From: a virus
DNA: 33,479 nucleotides
Direction: 5' to 3' (one strand)
IMG/VR virus record: IMGVR_UViG_3300007540_000047
Span: 1-33,479 of that record
Below the pieces are notes generated by a model. The model had not been told where the DNA came from, did no database searches, and saw only the letters and a program-made list of their open reading frames with translations. The stretch's first letter is position 1. Every line of letters starts with the position of its first letter. The translations under genes were made by a program, and so were the position numbers. Below, piece by piece: positions 1-9,697 of the stretch.

Positions 1-3000
1 ACTCCGCAGTATTGGCGGCGTTATTTATCTGAAACTGATCAGTCCGCACACGATAAGCTGTAGGAGAAGTTACTATCAAATCTCCTGTACCGTTGTCTGT
101 TATGTAACTATTTAACCCATCATGATAAATCTCTAGGTCGCTGTCAGCGCCGAAGATGGCTTTATCGTTATCACCAAAGTTAACGTCAGCAGAGGTAGTC
201 ATACCGTCTGTTGTGATAACACCTGTTACGTCGACGCCTGTGGCTGTGGTGGCTAGTTTGGCGGCATTGTCGTGGTAGAGAGTAACTGCGCCATTAGGCA
301 ACGCTGCAAACATTGTTTCGCTAAGTGACGCTTGCATAACAATGCCATTACCATTTGTGCTGATATACATGTTTCCTATACCAGCATCGACGATGTAGGA
401 ATGACTAGCATCATGATAAATCTGTAGGTCACTGCCAGCGCCGAAGACGACTTTACCATTGTCAGGAAAATAAGCATCATTATTGAATATGGCACTACCA
501 GCATCAGACATATCAAGGGTGAGGGCTGTTATTGGTGTACCGCCATCGTTGCCACCAAAGATAATATCATTATCTTGTATAGAAGATTTTATGTATAAAT
601 GATCAGGCGTGGAGCTTGTTATAAACTCTCCAAACTGAGTCCCCTCTTTCTTTAATATAATCTGCGTACCTGCCGCATCAAGGATGATGTCTCCAACTGC
701 ATCTACAGTATAATCACCAGGAGCAGCAATGGTATAATTAGCATCATCTGCTAATGTATGAGTAACCGTATCTGCCCCAGCACCATTCTTAAAGATAATG
801 TCATTGCCATCAGCGTCTAAGGTGATATCACCAGAAGCATCTACAGTATAATTGCCAGGTGCAGCAATGGTATAGTTAGCATCATCCGCTAATGTATGAG
901 TAACCGTATCTGCCCCAGCACCATTCTTAAAGATAATATCATTACCGTCTGCGTCTAAAGTAATGTCGCCAGAAGCATCTACGAGTACATTACCAGTAAC
1001 GGTTGTGGTAAAGTTGCCGCCAGATGTTTGATTAAATGTGCCTGTTGAAGTCGCAGCATAATTTGCATTAGTTACAAAGGTCATATCACCGGTCGACGAG
1101 TCTAGCATCGTTCCGCCAATATTAGTAGTTAAACTGCCGCCCACAGCAATATCAGTTGTGGCGCCGAGAGTATATATTACTCTAGAGCTACCAGCATCAG
1201 CAAAGATGATGTTATCACCAGCAGCATCTAACGTAATGTCGCCAGCCGCGTCTACAGTATAATTAGCAGGCGTAGTTAGTGTAAAAACAGCGTTATCCGC
1301 TAAAGTGTGAGTAACAGTATCTCCACCAGCACCATTCTTAAAGATAATGTCATTGCCATCGGCATCTAAAATAATATCTGTGACAGCATCAACAGTATAG
1401 TTATTAGGAGCAGTAATGGTATAGTTAGCGTCATCCGCTAATGTGTGAGTAACAGTATCGCCGCCTGCTCCATTCTTAAAAACAATATCGTTGCCATCAG
1501 CGTCTAAGGTGATATCACCAGAAGCATCTACGAGTACATTACCAGTAACTGTTGTAGTGAAGTTCCCTCCGGACACCTGATTAAAGGTTGTTCCAGAAGT
1601 TTGGGTAATTGTTCCTGTCGTTGCCGTATCAGATATATTAGTGCCAGCAACTCTTGTATAGGTGGTTCCAGCAGAATCTACAATAGAACCCCCAACGTTG
1701 GTGGTTAAATTGCCAGCTAAGGCAATATCAGTTGTAGCACCGAGAGTATATGTTACCCGAGTACTACCGGCATCTTTAAATACGATGTTATCGCCAGCAG
1801 CATCAAGAGTAATGTCACCAACAGTATCTACTGTATAATTGGCAGGGGATGTAATTGTGTAATCGCCAGTATCCGCTAATGTATGAGTAACCGTATCAGC
1901 ACCAGCTCCATTCTTAAAGATAATGTCATTGCCGTCTGCGTCTAAAGTAATATCTCCAGATATATCTAATATCAAATCACCTGTTCGGGATACAGTACCG
2001 TCTGTAGCGAATCTATAATCTTCTACTCCTCCATCCAGAATAACGACATCGCCACCATCTGCATCGAGATTAATATCTCCTGCCACATCGATTGTAAGAT
2101 CACCAGATGGTACATCGATCTCTTTATTGGTTCCAGCGATAAATTCGAACTGAGTAACAGCATTGTCTTTGAAGAACCAATTACCACCATCCGCGTCTAG
2201 GGTGATATCAGTTGAGACATCTAGGGTGTAATTATTAGGAGATGTAATCACATAGTTAGCATCATCCGCTAACGAATGAGTAACTTGGTCGCTTCCCGCT
2301 CCGTTCTTAAAGATAATGTCATTGCCATCAGCATCAAGAGTAATGTCACCAACAGTATCTACTGTATAATCCCCAGGAGCAGTAATGGTATAATTAGCGT
2401 CATCTGCTAATGTATGAGTAACAGTATCTCCACCAGATCCGTTCTTGAAGATGATGTCGTTACCATCAGCGTCCAGAGTAATGTCTGTAGTAACATCTAA
2501 AGTGTAGTTATTAGGAGCAGCAATGGTATAATTACCATCATCTGCTAATGTATGAGTAACCGTATCAGCACCAGCGCCATTCTTGAAGATAATATCATTA
2601 CCGTCTGCATCTAAAGTAATATCTCCAGAGACGTCTACCAGATATTCACCAGTAACATTAGTGGTAAAGTTGCCGCCAGAGGTTTGTGCGAAAGTAGATT
2701 CTGATGTTTGTGTGAAAGTAGATCCTGATGTTTGTGCGAAAGTAGATCCTGATGTTTGCGAAATACTAGTACCAGCAGAATCCGCAATCGAACCATCAAC
2801 GTTAGTGGTTAAACTACCGAGCATTGAAATGTCGGTTGTAGCGCCAAGAGTATATGTTACCCGAGTAGTGCCAGCGTCTTTAAAGAAGATGTTATCGCCA
2901 GCAGCATCTAACGTAATGTCGCCAACAACATCAACAGTATAATTGGCAGGTGCAGCAATGACAAAATTACCATCGTTTGCTAAAGTGTGAGTAACAGTAT

Positions 3001-3412
3001 CGCCACCAGAACCATTCTTAAAGATAATGTCATTGCCATCAGCGTCGAGAATAATATCGCCCAATGCATCAATAGTGAAATTACCTCTTGGAGCATTTAA
3101 TTGTAATGCACCAGCAGCACTATCATAAATGAATTCGCCATGAGTAGTGTTTGTTTTACCATTATGGAGGAATAAACTTCCACCATCAATTCTTAGGTAA
3201 AGATCGCTGTCTTGCTGATTAATTCTGTAATCAAGTTCAATTAAGACTCCTGCTATATCGCTATCTTTCTCAAAAGAAGTTCCTGGGTTAATAAGTAATG
3301 TTCTTTTATCACCTAGATCATCACTTATTTGATTAACTTTACGACGCATTTCGTTGAGGTTATCAACAAGGGCGACAACTGTGGGTCTTGGGTATCCGTA
3401 CGGGTCTGCCAT
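1..3412 (-). CDS. giant repetitive tail-fiber-like structural protein (C-terminus outside window)
   Basis: An open frame starts at the ATG at 3412 and runs off the left edge: at least 1137 codons with no stop. The start overlaps the upstream stop as TAATG. After about 110 non-repetitive residues the protein is built from roughly 15 copies of a motif of the type GDITLDADGNDIIFKNG, followed by DTVTHTLADDANYTI. Nearest the left edge are two copies of the FGAGSDLQIYHD type, which is common in fibers of marine T4-like and pelagic phages. The gene is last in the baseplate and tail block, downstream of the DUF4815 protein, as expected for a distal fiber or adhesin. The repeats probably form a long beta-structured shaft. 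The receptor-binding tip, and any intramolecular chaperone domain, would lie outside the window. Fiber-like identity is fairly secure; its exact place on the virion is inference. Confidence 0.85.
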   Translation of the reverse strand, partial: MADPYGYPRPTVVALVDNLNEMRRKVNQISDDLGDKRTLLINPGTSFEKDSDIAGVLIELDYRINQQDSDLYLRIDGGSLFLHNGKTNTTHGEFIYDSAAGALQLNAPRGNFTIDALGDIILDADGNDIIFKNGSGGDTVTHTLANDGNFVIAAPANYTVDVVGDITLDAAGDNIFFKDAGTTRVTYTLGATTDISMLGSLTTNVDGSIADSAGTSISQTSGSTFAQTSGSTFTQTSESTFAQTSGGNFTTNVTGEYLVDVSGDITLDADGNDIIFKNGAGADTVTHTLADDGNYTIAAPNNYTLDVTTDITLDADGNDIIFKNGSGGDTVTHTLADDANYTITAPGDYTVDTVGDITLDADGNDIIFKNGAGSDQVTHSLADDANYVITSPNNYTLDVSTDITLDADGGNWFFKDNAVTQFEFIAGTNKEIDVPSGDLTIDVAGDINLDADGGDVVILDGGVEDYRFATDGTVSRTGDLILDISGDITLDADGNDIIFKNGAGADTVTHTLADTGDYTITSPANYTVDTVGDITLDAAGDNIVFKDAGSTRVTYTLGATTDIALAGNLTTNVGGSIVDSAGTTYTRVAGTNISDTATTGTITQTSGTTFNQVSGGNFTTTVTGNVLVDASGDITLDADGNDIVFKNGAGGDTVTHTLADDANYTITAPNNYTVDAVTDIILDADGNDIIFKNGAGGDTVTHTLADNAVFTLTTPANYTVDAAGDITLDAAGDNIIFADAGSSRVIYTLGATTDIAVGGSLTTNIGGTMLDSSTGDMTFVTNANYAATSTGTFNQTSGGNFTTTVTGNVLVDASGDITLDADGNDIIFKNGAGADTVTHTLADDANYTIAAPGNYTVDASGDITLDADGNDIIFKNGAGADTVTHTLADDANYTIAAPGDYTVDAVGDIILDAAGTQIILKKEGTQFGEFITSSTPDHLYIKSSIQDNDIIFGGNDGGTPITALTLDMSDAGSAIFNNDAYFPDNGKVVFGAGSDLQIYHDASHSYIVDAGIGNMYISTNGNGIVMQASLSETMFAALPNGAVTLYHDNAAKLATTATGVDVTGVITTDGMTTSADVNFGDNDKAIFGADSDLEIYHDGLNSYITDNGTGDLIVTSPTAYRVRTDQFQINNAANTAE
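690..3080 (-). repeat. tandem 138-nt (46-aa) coding repeats in the fiber gene
   Basis: The same coding segment recurs exactly 138 nt apart in several runs. The block containing CCATTCTTAAAGATAAT (plus-strand reading) or close variants starts near 783 and 921, near 1332 and 1470, and near 2299, 2437 and 2575. Between these runs a longer variant unit (ITLDAAGDNI, then TRVTYTLGATTDI, then TSGGNFTT) occurs three times, around 1240-970, 1820-1530 and 2910-2620. This gives a higher-order pattern of short and long modules. Copies differ mainly at third codon positions, so selection acts on the protein. The repeats are coding, not CRISPR. Confidence 0.85.
2682..2760 (-). repeat. 24-nt (8-aa) microrepeat, three full copies plus a remnant
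   Basis: Three consecutive 24-nt units (2682-2705, 2706-2729 and 2730-2753) encode QTSGSTFA-like octapeptides, and a fragment follows at 2754. The other two long modules of the fiber have related but unexpanded TSGTTF-type segments. This looks like a recent local slippage expansion inside the shaft. Confidence 0.8.
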
Positions 3413-3636
3413 TATAGTTTCTCTAATATTTTAGTTAACATGACTTTAATATCAGAAACTTCGCTTTGGAGGGTATTGACCTGCTGCTCTAGCATTTCTT
3501 TTTTTGCCTTTGCCTCAAGTTTTTTCTTTTTCCTCTCACGGGCTGCTTCTGCTTCACGTTTATTTATATTAATTATCGCGCCCGATTGAGCGTCTCTGGC
3601 CAATCCAGCATGGCCATCCACCTTTAATAAATCCAT
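3412..3636 (-). CDS. small coiled-coil protein, conserved virion-associated type
   Basis: This 74-residue protein has two parts. An N-terminal segment (about 1-27) contains DGHAGLARDAQSGAIININ. It is followed by a strongly charged helix (about 28-74) rich in Arg, Lys and Glu, with heptad-like spacing ending in LQSEVSDIKVMLTKILEKL, which looks like a coiled coil. Both borders are TAATG overlaps: the start overlaps the stop of the 2016-aa protein and the stop overlaps the fiber start. It is therefore translated as part of the structural block. Small proteins of this pattern occur beside baseplate and fiber genes in marine T4-like phages. No function is established; a connector or assembly factor for the fiber is possible. 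Confidence 0.75.
   Translation of the reverse strand: MDLLKVDGHAGLARDAQSGAIININKREAEAARERKKKKLEAKAKKEMLEQQVNTLQSEVSDIKVMLTKILEKL
3561..3568 (-). promoter_or_regulatory. possible internal late promoter box for the fiber gene
   Basis: A perfect TATAAATA octamer on the minus strand lies inside the 74-aa gene, about 148 nt upstream of the fiber ATG. It encodes part of the Asn-Ile-Asn-Lys stretch, so it could be chance. The other boxes in the window lie 25-34 nt from a start codon, so this one is less certain. Confidence 0.3.
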
Positions 3637-6600
3637 TAATCCACCATCGCTATTGCTCGTAAATCTCTAATCTTAGGAACTGCCGAAGAGTTTACAGATC
3701 GGAAAACAATCTTCAATTGATATTCGCTAAACGAGTCAAGGGTTCCATCATCACCACCTATTAGATATGTATATTCTCTGAATATAGATGGATTGTCATC
3801 GCTGGGTAATGTGTTTTCAGGAGCATCCAAGATCCAAGATTTATCGATGATATTTTCACCTTCTGCTGCTGTTCTATAATAAAGGTCAAAGTTAGATCCA
3901 TTGGGGCGGTTGGCAGCAAGCAATACTTTGATACCAACTGCGTCTTCGGCAAGAGCTACAGGAACGGTAATGTGTTTTGCCAAATGAGTACCATTGTAAG
4001 GATCAGTTTCTGGAATATATTTAATTGGTACAATTTTACCATCTGCAGTACTAGCAGCGTCTTGGTCATCAATAATATTCTCGATCAACGTTAAAGAACA
4101 ACGTTGTAAATCAAGTAGCGGCGAAACAAAACCCGCGCTACTAGTAAAATCTATTTTTACTGTTGCTGATTTTGCGCCATTCAAATTTCCTGGTAAGATT
4201 TCGTTATAACGATTTGCAATAACTTTAGGATAATCAAAGGAATTATTTATTTTAGGTGTAATTCTAGAAAAAACTGTCGCCTTATCGTATGGCGTTATAG
4301 CACCTGCCGCCGGTCCTGCTATGGGTTTACCTGTCGTAAACTTATATGACGCAGAAACTGAAGTATAATTTGGCACAATTGTTTGTGCTTCAAGGTTTGC
4401 TATGTTAAAATGCACATTGCGATCAGAATAAACATCATCTCCGCCCGTAACAGCAGTAACAGTAGCATTGGTATCAGCATTGAATGTATAACCAGCACCA
4501 TCAACCTTAGTAACTGCCCTTCTACCCATTATCGCAGAACCTAAAATACCGCCATAACTAGAGCTGGGATTAAGTCCAGTAACACTTGCCATATCATTAA
4601 CGATCAATCCGCAGTCTTTATGTTCTACATAAATTTCTGCTGAACCAGATGTTGTGTAGATTGGGTTTTCTTTCAACAATTTCGCAGGAACTTCCGAATT
4701 ATTGAGAAGAGCAAACCCACTTCGTTTGAACGATACTCTATAAATTCGATACATCATATCGATTTGTTGATTTGGTTCCCATATTCTAGAGTTTTGCGAT
4801 TTGAAGAAAGATCCCAATGAAGGTTGTTTGAGAATTCTAACGTCGCTCGAACCCAAAACATACTTCTCCATTTCTGCTACGTAGACATTATATTTTACTG
4901 TATTTGGAGCAATCACACAAATAGCGTACCCAGTAAAGGGACTTAGAAAAACAGGTTCATCAAACTCAAAAATAGTTGGCAAACTATTGATCTGCGCCAT
5001 TGTTGGGGTAGCATAAGTTTCTGTCACAGCAGTTACTTGTGATGCTGCCAAAGTTTTACTTGTCATAGATTGAAATGCAGAAGGAGCACCGTTTACTTCT
5101 GGTCGAATCTCTACTCGAACAGGAATATCTGGGTCTTTAGTTGCAAAAAATATTGCAACCTTAGTCATGTAAATCCCATATTGATTGTCAACATAGAAAG
5201 TTTGCGCAACTGGATCTACATTCAATCCTCGCCGACCACCGCGACCACCCGGCCTGCCGGTTTTGGCAGTCGGCGTAGTCGCCGCATTGATTTGTTTCGC
5301 TGGTATGTTCCTTACTTCGGATCCATCACTAAGCAAACCACTGCCGCCTGGATTTACTTGCTCAACTTTAGCTACAACATTAGGCACAGGGTCAAATTTA
5401 TTTTCTGACTGCACAGCTGGGGTAAGCGCTACTGAATAATTTTCTTCAACAATCGGAGTACCGCTTACAGTTGAATTTATTAATGATATTAAATTTGGTG
5501 CTTCTGGAAGAGTAACTTCAGGTGCAATTGTTATAGTTTCTGCCATTACTGTTTGCTGTTCTGAAACATCGGTCGGGCCAGGATAATATATTCCTTGAGT
5601 CTGGGTCCCACCACCCCCACCACCCAAACTCCCAACGGATATATTAATTAATGGAACAGAATATCCATAAGCAAGCGTAAGGTTGGCGGATTCTACTACA
5701 GATCCACTGGTACTATTTCCCACTCCACCTTCATTAGAAAGTACATCGATCAGCGGACCATTCTCAACTTCTACCTGAACTTCGACGATCGGTGTGATTG
5801 CTACTGGTTCTGCCGGTAAATCTGTATTATCTGCCTCAGTATTTTCTTCTCCGGTTTCTTCTATAACAGGTACATAGATAATGATAGGGTCTTGCTCGAC
5901 ATATGTAATAACCTCAACCTGAACGATTTCTGGCGGTAAGGGTGCTGCCGGAACTTCTACTTCGATTTTTTCTACTACGACGACCTCAACACGTTCATGT
6001 ATGGTTGTGTCAGATTCCGTTTCAACCAGAGTATCTTCGGTATAGTTTACAGTTGTTACTTCACCAAGAACCCTTGTAGACAAAACAGTTTTTTGTTTGG
6101 TGTCTAGCGTTCCTGCTGCTGTATATACTGTAGACGCTTTACAAATTGCTGCGCCGTCATTATTTTTATTAACATCTAATAATTTAAATTCTAAAGAACC
6201 ACAACGGAATCTCCAAATATCATCCTGTGGATTATACCCGTTTGTTGTTAACGCAGGAGGTCTCATATTTGGTATAAAGAATGATCCAATAACAGTACCA
6301 GAAGCGTCAGTAGTCAACGCAGTAGAACCCTGTGGATGCGAAACCGTTGTACGACTGGTGTTGGCGTTTCCGTTATCTTCGGGTCGATCCGCCCATTGAA
6401 CATATGTAGATTCTTGACGACACCAATTGGCAACATTATACCCGTCGAAATAAGGAAATACGTTTGTATTTGGACGAAGACCTTCCGCCATGAACCAAAT
6501 TTTTCTAGATCTCATCCATGGAACTAAAGCAGTCTGAACAACCCTATCACCAATTACTTCTTGAATTGTCTCTGACGAAACAATTCTGCTTACAGTATGT

Positions 6601-9600
6601 GCTGTAGTTGTGGTGGTAGATGTGGTTGATGTGTCTGTTACGGAGGATGTTGTTCCATCGTCGCTAGTGGAAGAATTTGTTACCACATTCTTAGATGAAC
6701 CAACAATCTCAGATGTTTGGTTGGTAATTGACCCAACTTCCAAAGAATTTGGATCAGCACCTGCCCAGTTCCATTCGTGCTCGTTCCACAAATACGCTTG
6801 TACTTTATCAATTCTCTGTCCGCCGTCGACTACTTTGTTGGCAGCATATTCAACATCTTTCCACTCATCAGAAGCAGGAGAAAGTTTCATCGTTCCAGTA
6901 TAATTTGGAATTAAGAATGGGTTTACTGGTTCTGCTCCAGATGCAATGCTAACGCTCTGCCATTCTAGATCTTCATATTCAAGATAAACATTATCACCTT
7001 TTTTAACAACGCCTTTAGAACCAGCGACATCAAATACTAAACGAATATTATCAGCATCAAATATTGGTCGAACTACCTTACCGGACATATCGACAGATGC
7101 TCTGTAATCAGGTAATGATGTGGCAGAAAATACTTGATCAGCAAAGTTATCAGCAAAAAATCCAGACTTGGTTCTTAAATTACCATCAGCATCAAGAACG
7201 TTTAAATTCTTAGTGTCTAGTTCTAATAAACTCAAAGAGGTTACTTCTTCAAGGCGATCAACTTTCTGTTCAATTTTACCAATGTCTGCCATAGTATATC
7301 GACGCGCTTCAATATGCGTTGATTTGATGTCAGATGGATTTAAAGTATTGGCATTCATTAAGACCTTATACAGATCTAATGCACCTTCTGGAGTTTTTCG
7401 ATATTGTGGATTAGTAGAAGGAACGCCCTGCATATAAAGAAATTTACCTTCTTGCGTAAACATCAATTTGTCAGCGCGAGGCAAATAATAAGATACATCT
7501 GCAGTTATATTTAACGCTCTCTTAGGTACAAAGAAATCTCCTGTGCCATTAACAACATTACCAGACGCATCAAGATCAGGACGGAAATCTAAAACGTTGA
7601 ACAACCTAGTGGTTGCGTCGGATTTTGGTTGATAGGTTGGGATGTTATCGTATGTAGAAAGCAAACCATCACCAACGTTATCTAGATACGATTCAACAGA
7701 ATAAAAATTACCACCTGCTTGACGATCGTAATGATAGAATTTTGCATAAATTGGACCAGAATATGGATATCTTTTAATCAATCGGCTTTCTTCATAATGA
7801 GTATCTTTTTGCCCACCATCTAACGTAAAATATTGCGAGATATTTTCACCGGATGCACTATCTTTTACTTCAGACAATTGATACACGTCATGGACGCCCA
7901 GAGAAACCGCAGTATTTCCAGAAGTCGTAACAGATCCAGGTGTTTGCCCCAAATATCCAATAGTAGGATACTTACCCTTTTCAACAGCATTGGCCAACAC
8001 TTTATATCCAACCACCTCATAAGCGGTACTACTTTGCAATCCAGAAATATCTGCTTGAGTAGAATTGCCATTAAGAACGATCGATACTGCCACCTGCCCT
8101 TCACTTTCACTTGCAACTATCCAGCTAGAAGTATCTGTAAAATTAAATCCATCTGGAGTTGTTATTGACCGAGTCGTGCCCGTTCCTGTAATATTTTGTT
8201 CAAACTGATAAGTATAACTGATATCAGAAATTTCTTTTGGTCTCGGTCTTGGAAGTCGGAATAATAAATCTTTATGCCTTTCATCACCTTTAACAACTGC
8301 TCTGGCGGGATTTCCCTCAAGAACGATATTATAAAAGTCTGTCGCTCCTAAACCAATGCTTCGAGCAGTCCGGAATCCACCAGTAAAATTACTAGGGGAT
8401 TTTCCGATATACAACCTAGTTGTATTGCCAAAACCCCTTTCTATCGCTTGAATAGTAATAGTACCTATTATAGAACCACCAGCACCAGTGGCGTTATAAA
8501 CGTTTACCGGAGTGTTTAATTCGGGGAGACCTCTATGCGTTGTATTATCGGTATTGTCGACAATAATATATCTGTCAAAGATTACAGGTATTTGTTCGTT
8601 GTTTACTAGTTCGGCATAAGTAGGTTTGGGGATTACTAATCGTGTCGGCGCTGGAGCAACTGCTCGGTGACCATTAATGTATGCAATTCCCTTAGAAATA
8701 TTAAGATAAAGTTTATCGTTTACTGCAGAATCGATCTGCTCAAACTGAATCTTAAAAGGCTCAACCATATAGTTGCCTGATTCTTCGAAAGTTCTTTTTG
8801 CCAACACATCATTAATTTTATTGTATTGGTTTGATCCTGTACCTGCTTGTGTGACGACGCCTTCGGTAATTCTCGCCAAAAACACAAAGGTTTCTGTGCT
8901 TAATACAGTTTCTTCTTTTGATAATAGTAATCTAATTCTATATCGATCCGCGCCTGGAGAGGTTAGGTTTGGTATCCCCGATTGATTGTCGTATAAATCA
9001 ACAGTATCGCTACTAGTGAAAACGTCCTGTACAACCCTGAATCCAATATTTCCGGTATAGTTTGAGAAGTATTTTGATAAAATTAATGATTGGGGGTTTA
9101 TGTGTACAAAATGTCCCAACACAAAAAGATCGCCCCCAGCGACTGACGCTTTGCAACCAGTTCCTACCGGAGGAATACCAGCTGTGCTATATCCTGGAGA
9201 TTCTATCAATAAGTTACCAGCAGAACAGGTTAAAACTTCGCCTGGAGTAAACCTTACTGCTGTTCCTCCGCTGACTCCTGCCGAAGTATCTGTATAAGTT
9301 ACCCAAATCGTCGGAACATTCGTTGTGTCATTACTTGCAGATCCGGCGAGAACAGATTGAACAATTCTTCCAACAACGCCAGAAGTTTGACCTGTTATCG
9401 TTGTGCCTACGTGAGAATTTGACAACGCACCACCAGTAGCATTTAATCTCACATATTCATAACTATTATTGACGCTTACTCCGCCAGGATTAACGATTGC
9501 TCCACTTTTAAATAAATTATTACCAAGTCTTTGGATTTCAGCTTGGATAATCGATTGCATTTCATTCAGTTCTCTTGCTTGAAGAGCTCTTCCTCCGTTA

Positions 9601-9686
9601 AACAATACCTTATGGTATCCTTTACCTTCGGACCAATCGTCATTATAAGTTGAGGCAAATGTATTTTGAGTAAATGTGTTAGGCAT
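3636..9686 (-). CDS. DUF4815-family giant virion structural protein, baseplate periphery
   Basis: The 2016-residue protein opens with the DUF4815 signature (YHKVLFNGGRALQARELNEM, about residues 24-43). This family of large structural proteins occurs in cyanophages and other T4-like phages. The N-terminal third is beta-rich. A Ser/Thr-rich stretch near 1020-1045 precedes a conserved block around 1050-1090 (SRKIWFMAEGLRPNT, then FPYFDGYNV). A long Val/Glu/Pro-rich acidic stretch spans about 1235-1315, a Gly run lies near 1350, and a GRPGGRGGRRG linker lies near 1480. The last part begins with DPVAQTFYVDNQYG, a beta-sandwich motif seen in related structural proteins. The start has the Shine-Dalgarno sequence AAAGG. 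It lies directly after gp8, where T4 carries gp9-gp12, so it may connect baseplate and fibers. Family assignment is firm; the role is inferred from position. Confidence 0.85.
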   Translation of the reverse strand: MPNTFTQNTFASTYNDDWSEGKGYHKVLFNGGRALQARELNEMQSIIQAEIQRLGNNLFKSGAIVNPGGVSVNNSYEYVRLNATGGALSNSHVGTTITGQTSGVVGRIVQSVLAGSASNDTTNVPTIWVTYTDTSAGVSGGTAVRFTPGEVLTCSAGNLLIESPGYSTAGIPPVGTGCKASVAGGDLFVLGHFVHINPQSLILSKYFSNYTGNIGFRVVQDVFTSSDTVDLYDNQSGIPNLTSPGADRYRIRLLLSKEETVLSTETFVFLARITEGVVTQAGTGSNQYNKINDVLAKRTFEESGNYMVEPFKIQFEQIDSAVNDKLYLNISKGIAYINGHRAVAPAPTRLVIPKPTYAELVNNEQIPVIFDRYIIVDNTDNTTHRGLPELNTPVNVYNATGAGGSIIGTITIQAIERGFGNTTRLYIGKSPSNFTGGFRTARSIGLGATDFYNIVLEGNPARAVVKGDERHKDLLFRLPRPRPKEISDISYTYQFEQNITGTGTTRSITTPDGFNFTDTSSWIVASESEGQVAVSIVLNGNSTQADISGLQSSTAYEVVGYKVLANAVEKGKYPTIGYLGQTPGSVTTSGNTAVSLGVHDVYQLSEVKDSASGENISQYFTLDGGQKDTHYEESRLIKRYPYSGPIYAKFYHYDRQAGGNFYSVESYLDNVGDGLLSTYDNIPTYQPKSDATTRLFNVLDFRPDLDASGNVVNGTGDFFVPKRALNITADVSYYLPRADKLMFTQEGKFLYMQGVPSTNPQYRKTPEGALDLYKVLMNANTLNPSDIKSTHIEARRYTMADIGKIEQKVDRLEEVTSLSLLELDTKNLNVLDADGNLRTKSGFFADNFADQVFSATSLPDYRASVDMSGKVVRPIFDADNIRLVFDVAGSKGVVKKGDNVYLEYEDLEWQSVSIASGAEPVNPFLIPNYTGTMKLSPASDEWKDVEYAANKVVDGGQRIDKVQAYLWNEHEWNWAGADPNSLEVGSITNQTSEIVGSSKNVVTNSSTSDDGTTSSVTDTSTTSTTTTTAHTVSRIVSSETIQEVIGDRVVQTALVPWMRSRKIWFMAEGLRPNTNVFPYFDGYNVANWCRQESTYVQWADRPEDNGNANTSRTTVSHPQGSTALTTDASGTVIGSFFIPNMRPPALTTNGYNPQDDIWRFRCGSLEFKLLDVNKNNDGAAICKASTVYTAAGTLDTKQKTVLSTRVLGEVTTVNYTEDTLVETESDTTIHERVEVVVVEKIEVEVPAAPLPPEIVQVEVITYVEQDPIIIYVPVIEETGEENTEADNTDLPAEPVAITPIVEVQVEVENGPLIDVLSNEGGVGNSTSGSVVESANLTLAYGYSVPLINISVGSLGGGGGGTQTQGIYYPGPTDVSEQQTVMAETITIAPEVTLPEAPNLISLINSTVSGTPIVEENYSVALTPAVQSENKFDPVPNVVAKVEQVNPGGSGLLSDGSEVRNIPAKQINAATTPTAKTGRPGGRGGRRGLNVDPVAQTFYVDNQYGIYMTKVAIFFATKDPDIPVRVEIRPEVNGAPSAFQSMTSKTLAASQVTAVTETYATPTMAQINSLPTIFEFDEPVFLSPFTGYAICVIAPNTVKYNVYVAEMEKYVLGSSDVRILKQPSLGSFFKSQNSRIWEPNQQIDMMYRIYRVSFKRSGFALLNNSEVPAKLLKENPIYTTSGSAEIYVEHKDCGLIVNDMASVTGLNPSSSYGGILGSAIMGRRAVTKVDGAGYTFNADTNATVTAVTGGDDVYSDRNVHFNIANLEAQTIVPNYTSVSASYKFTTGKPIAGPAAGAITPYDKATVFSRITPKINNSFDYPKVIANRYNEILPGNLNGAKSATVKIDFTSSAGFVSPLLDLQRCSLTLIENIIDDQDAASTADGKIVPIKYIPETDPYNGTHLAKHITVPVALAEDAVGIKVLLAANRPNGSNFDLYYRTAAEGENIIDKSWILDAPENTLPSDDNPSIFREYTYLIGGDDGTLDSFSEYQLKIVFRSVNSSAVPKIRDLRAIAMVD

Positions 9687-9697
9687 TATTCTGACCT

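Noticed and set aside
2583-2942. 119-aa plus-strand open frame with VxxDPDVC repeats
   Set aside because: It is the antisense shadow of the fiber repeats; it has no Shine-Dalgarno sequence and breaks off where the repeats change.
690-3080. Regular repeats that could suggest a CRISPR array
   Set aside because: The period (138 nt) is too long, the spacers are themselves repeats, and an open minus-strand frame runs through all copies; they are coding repeats of a fiber.
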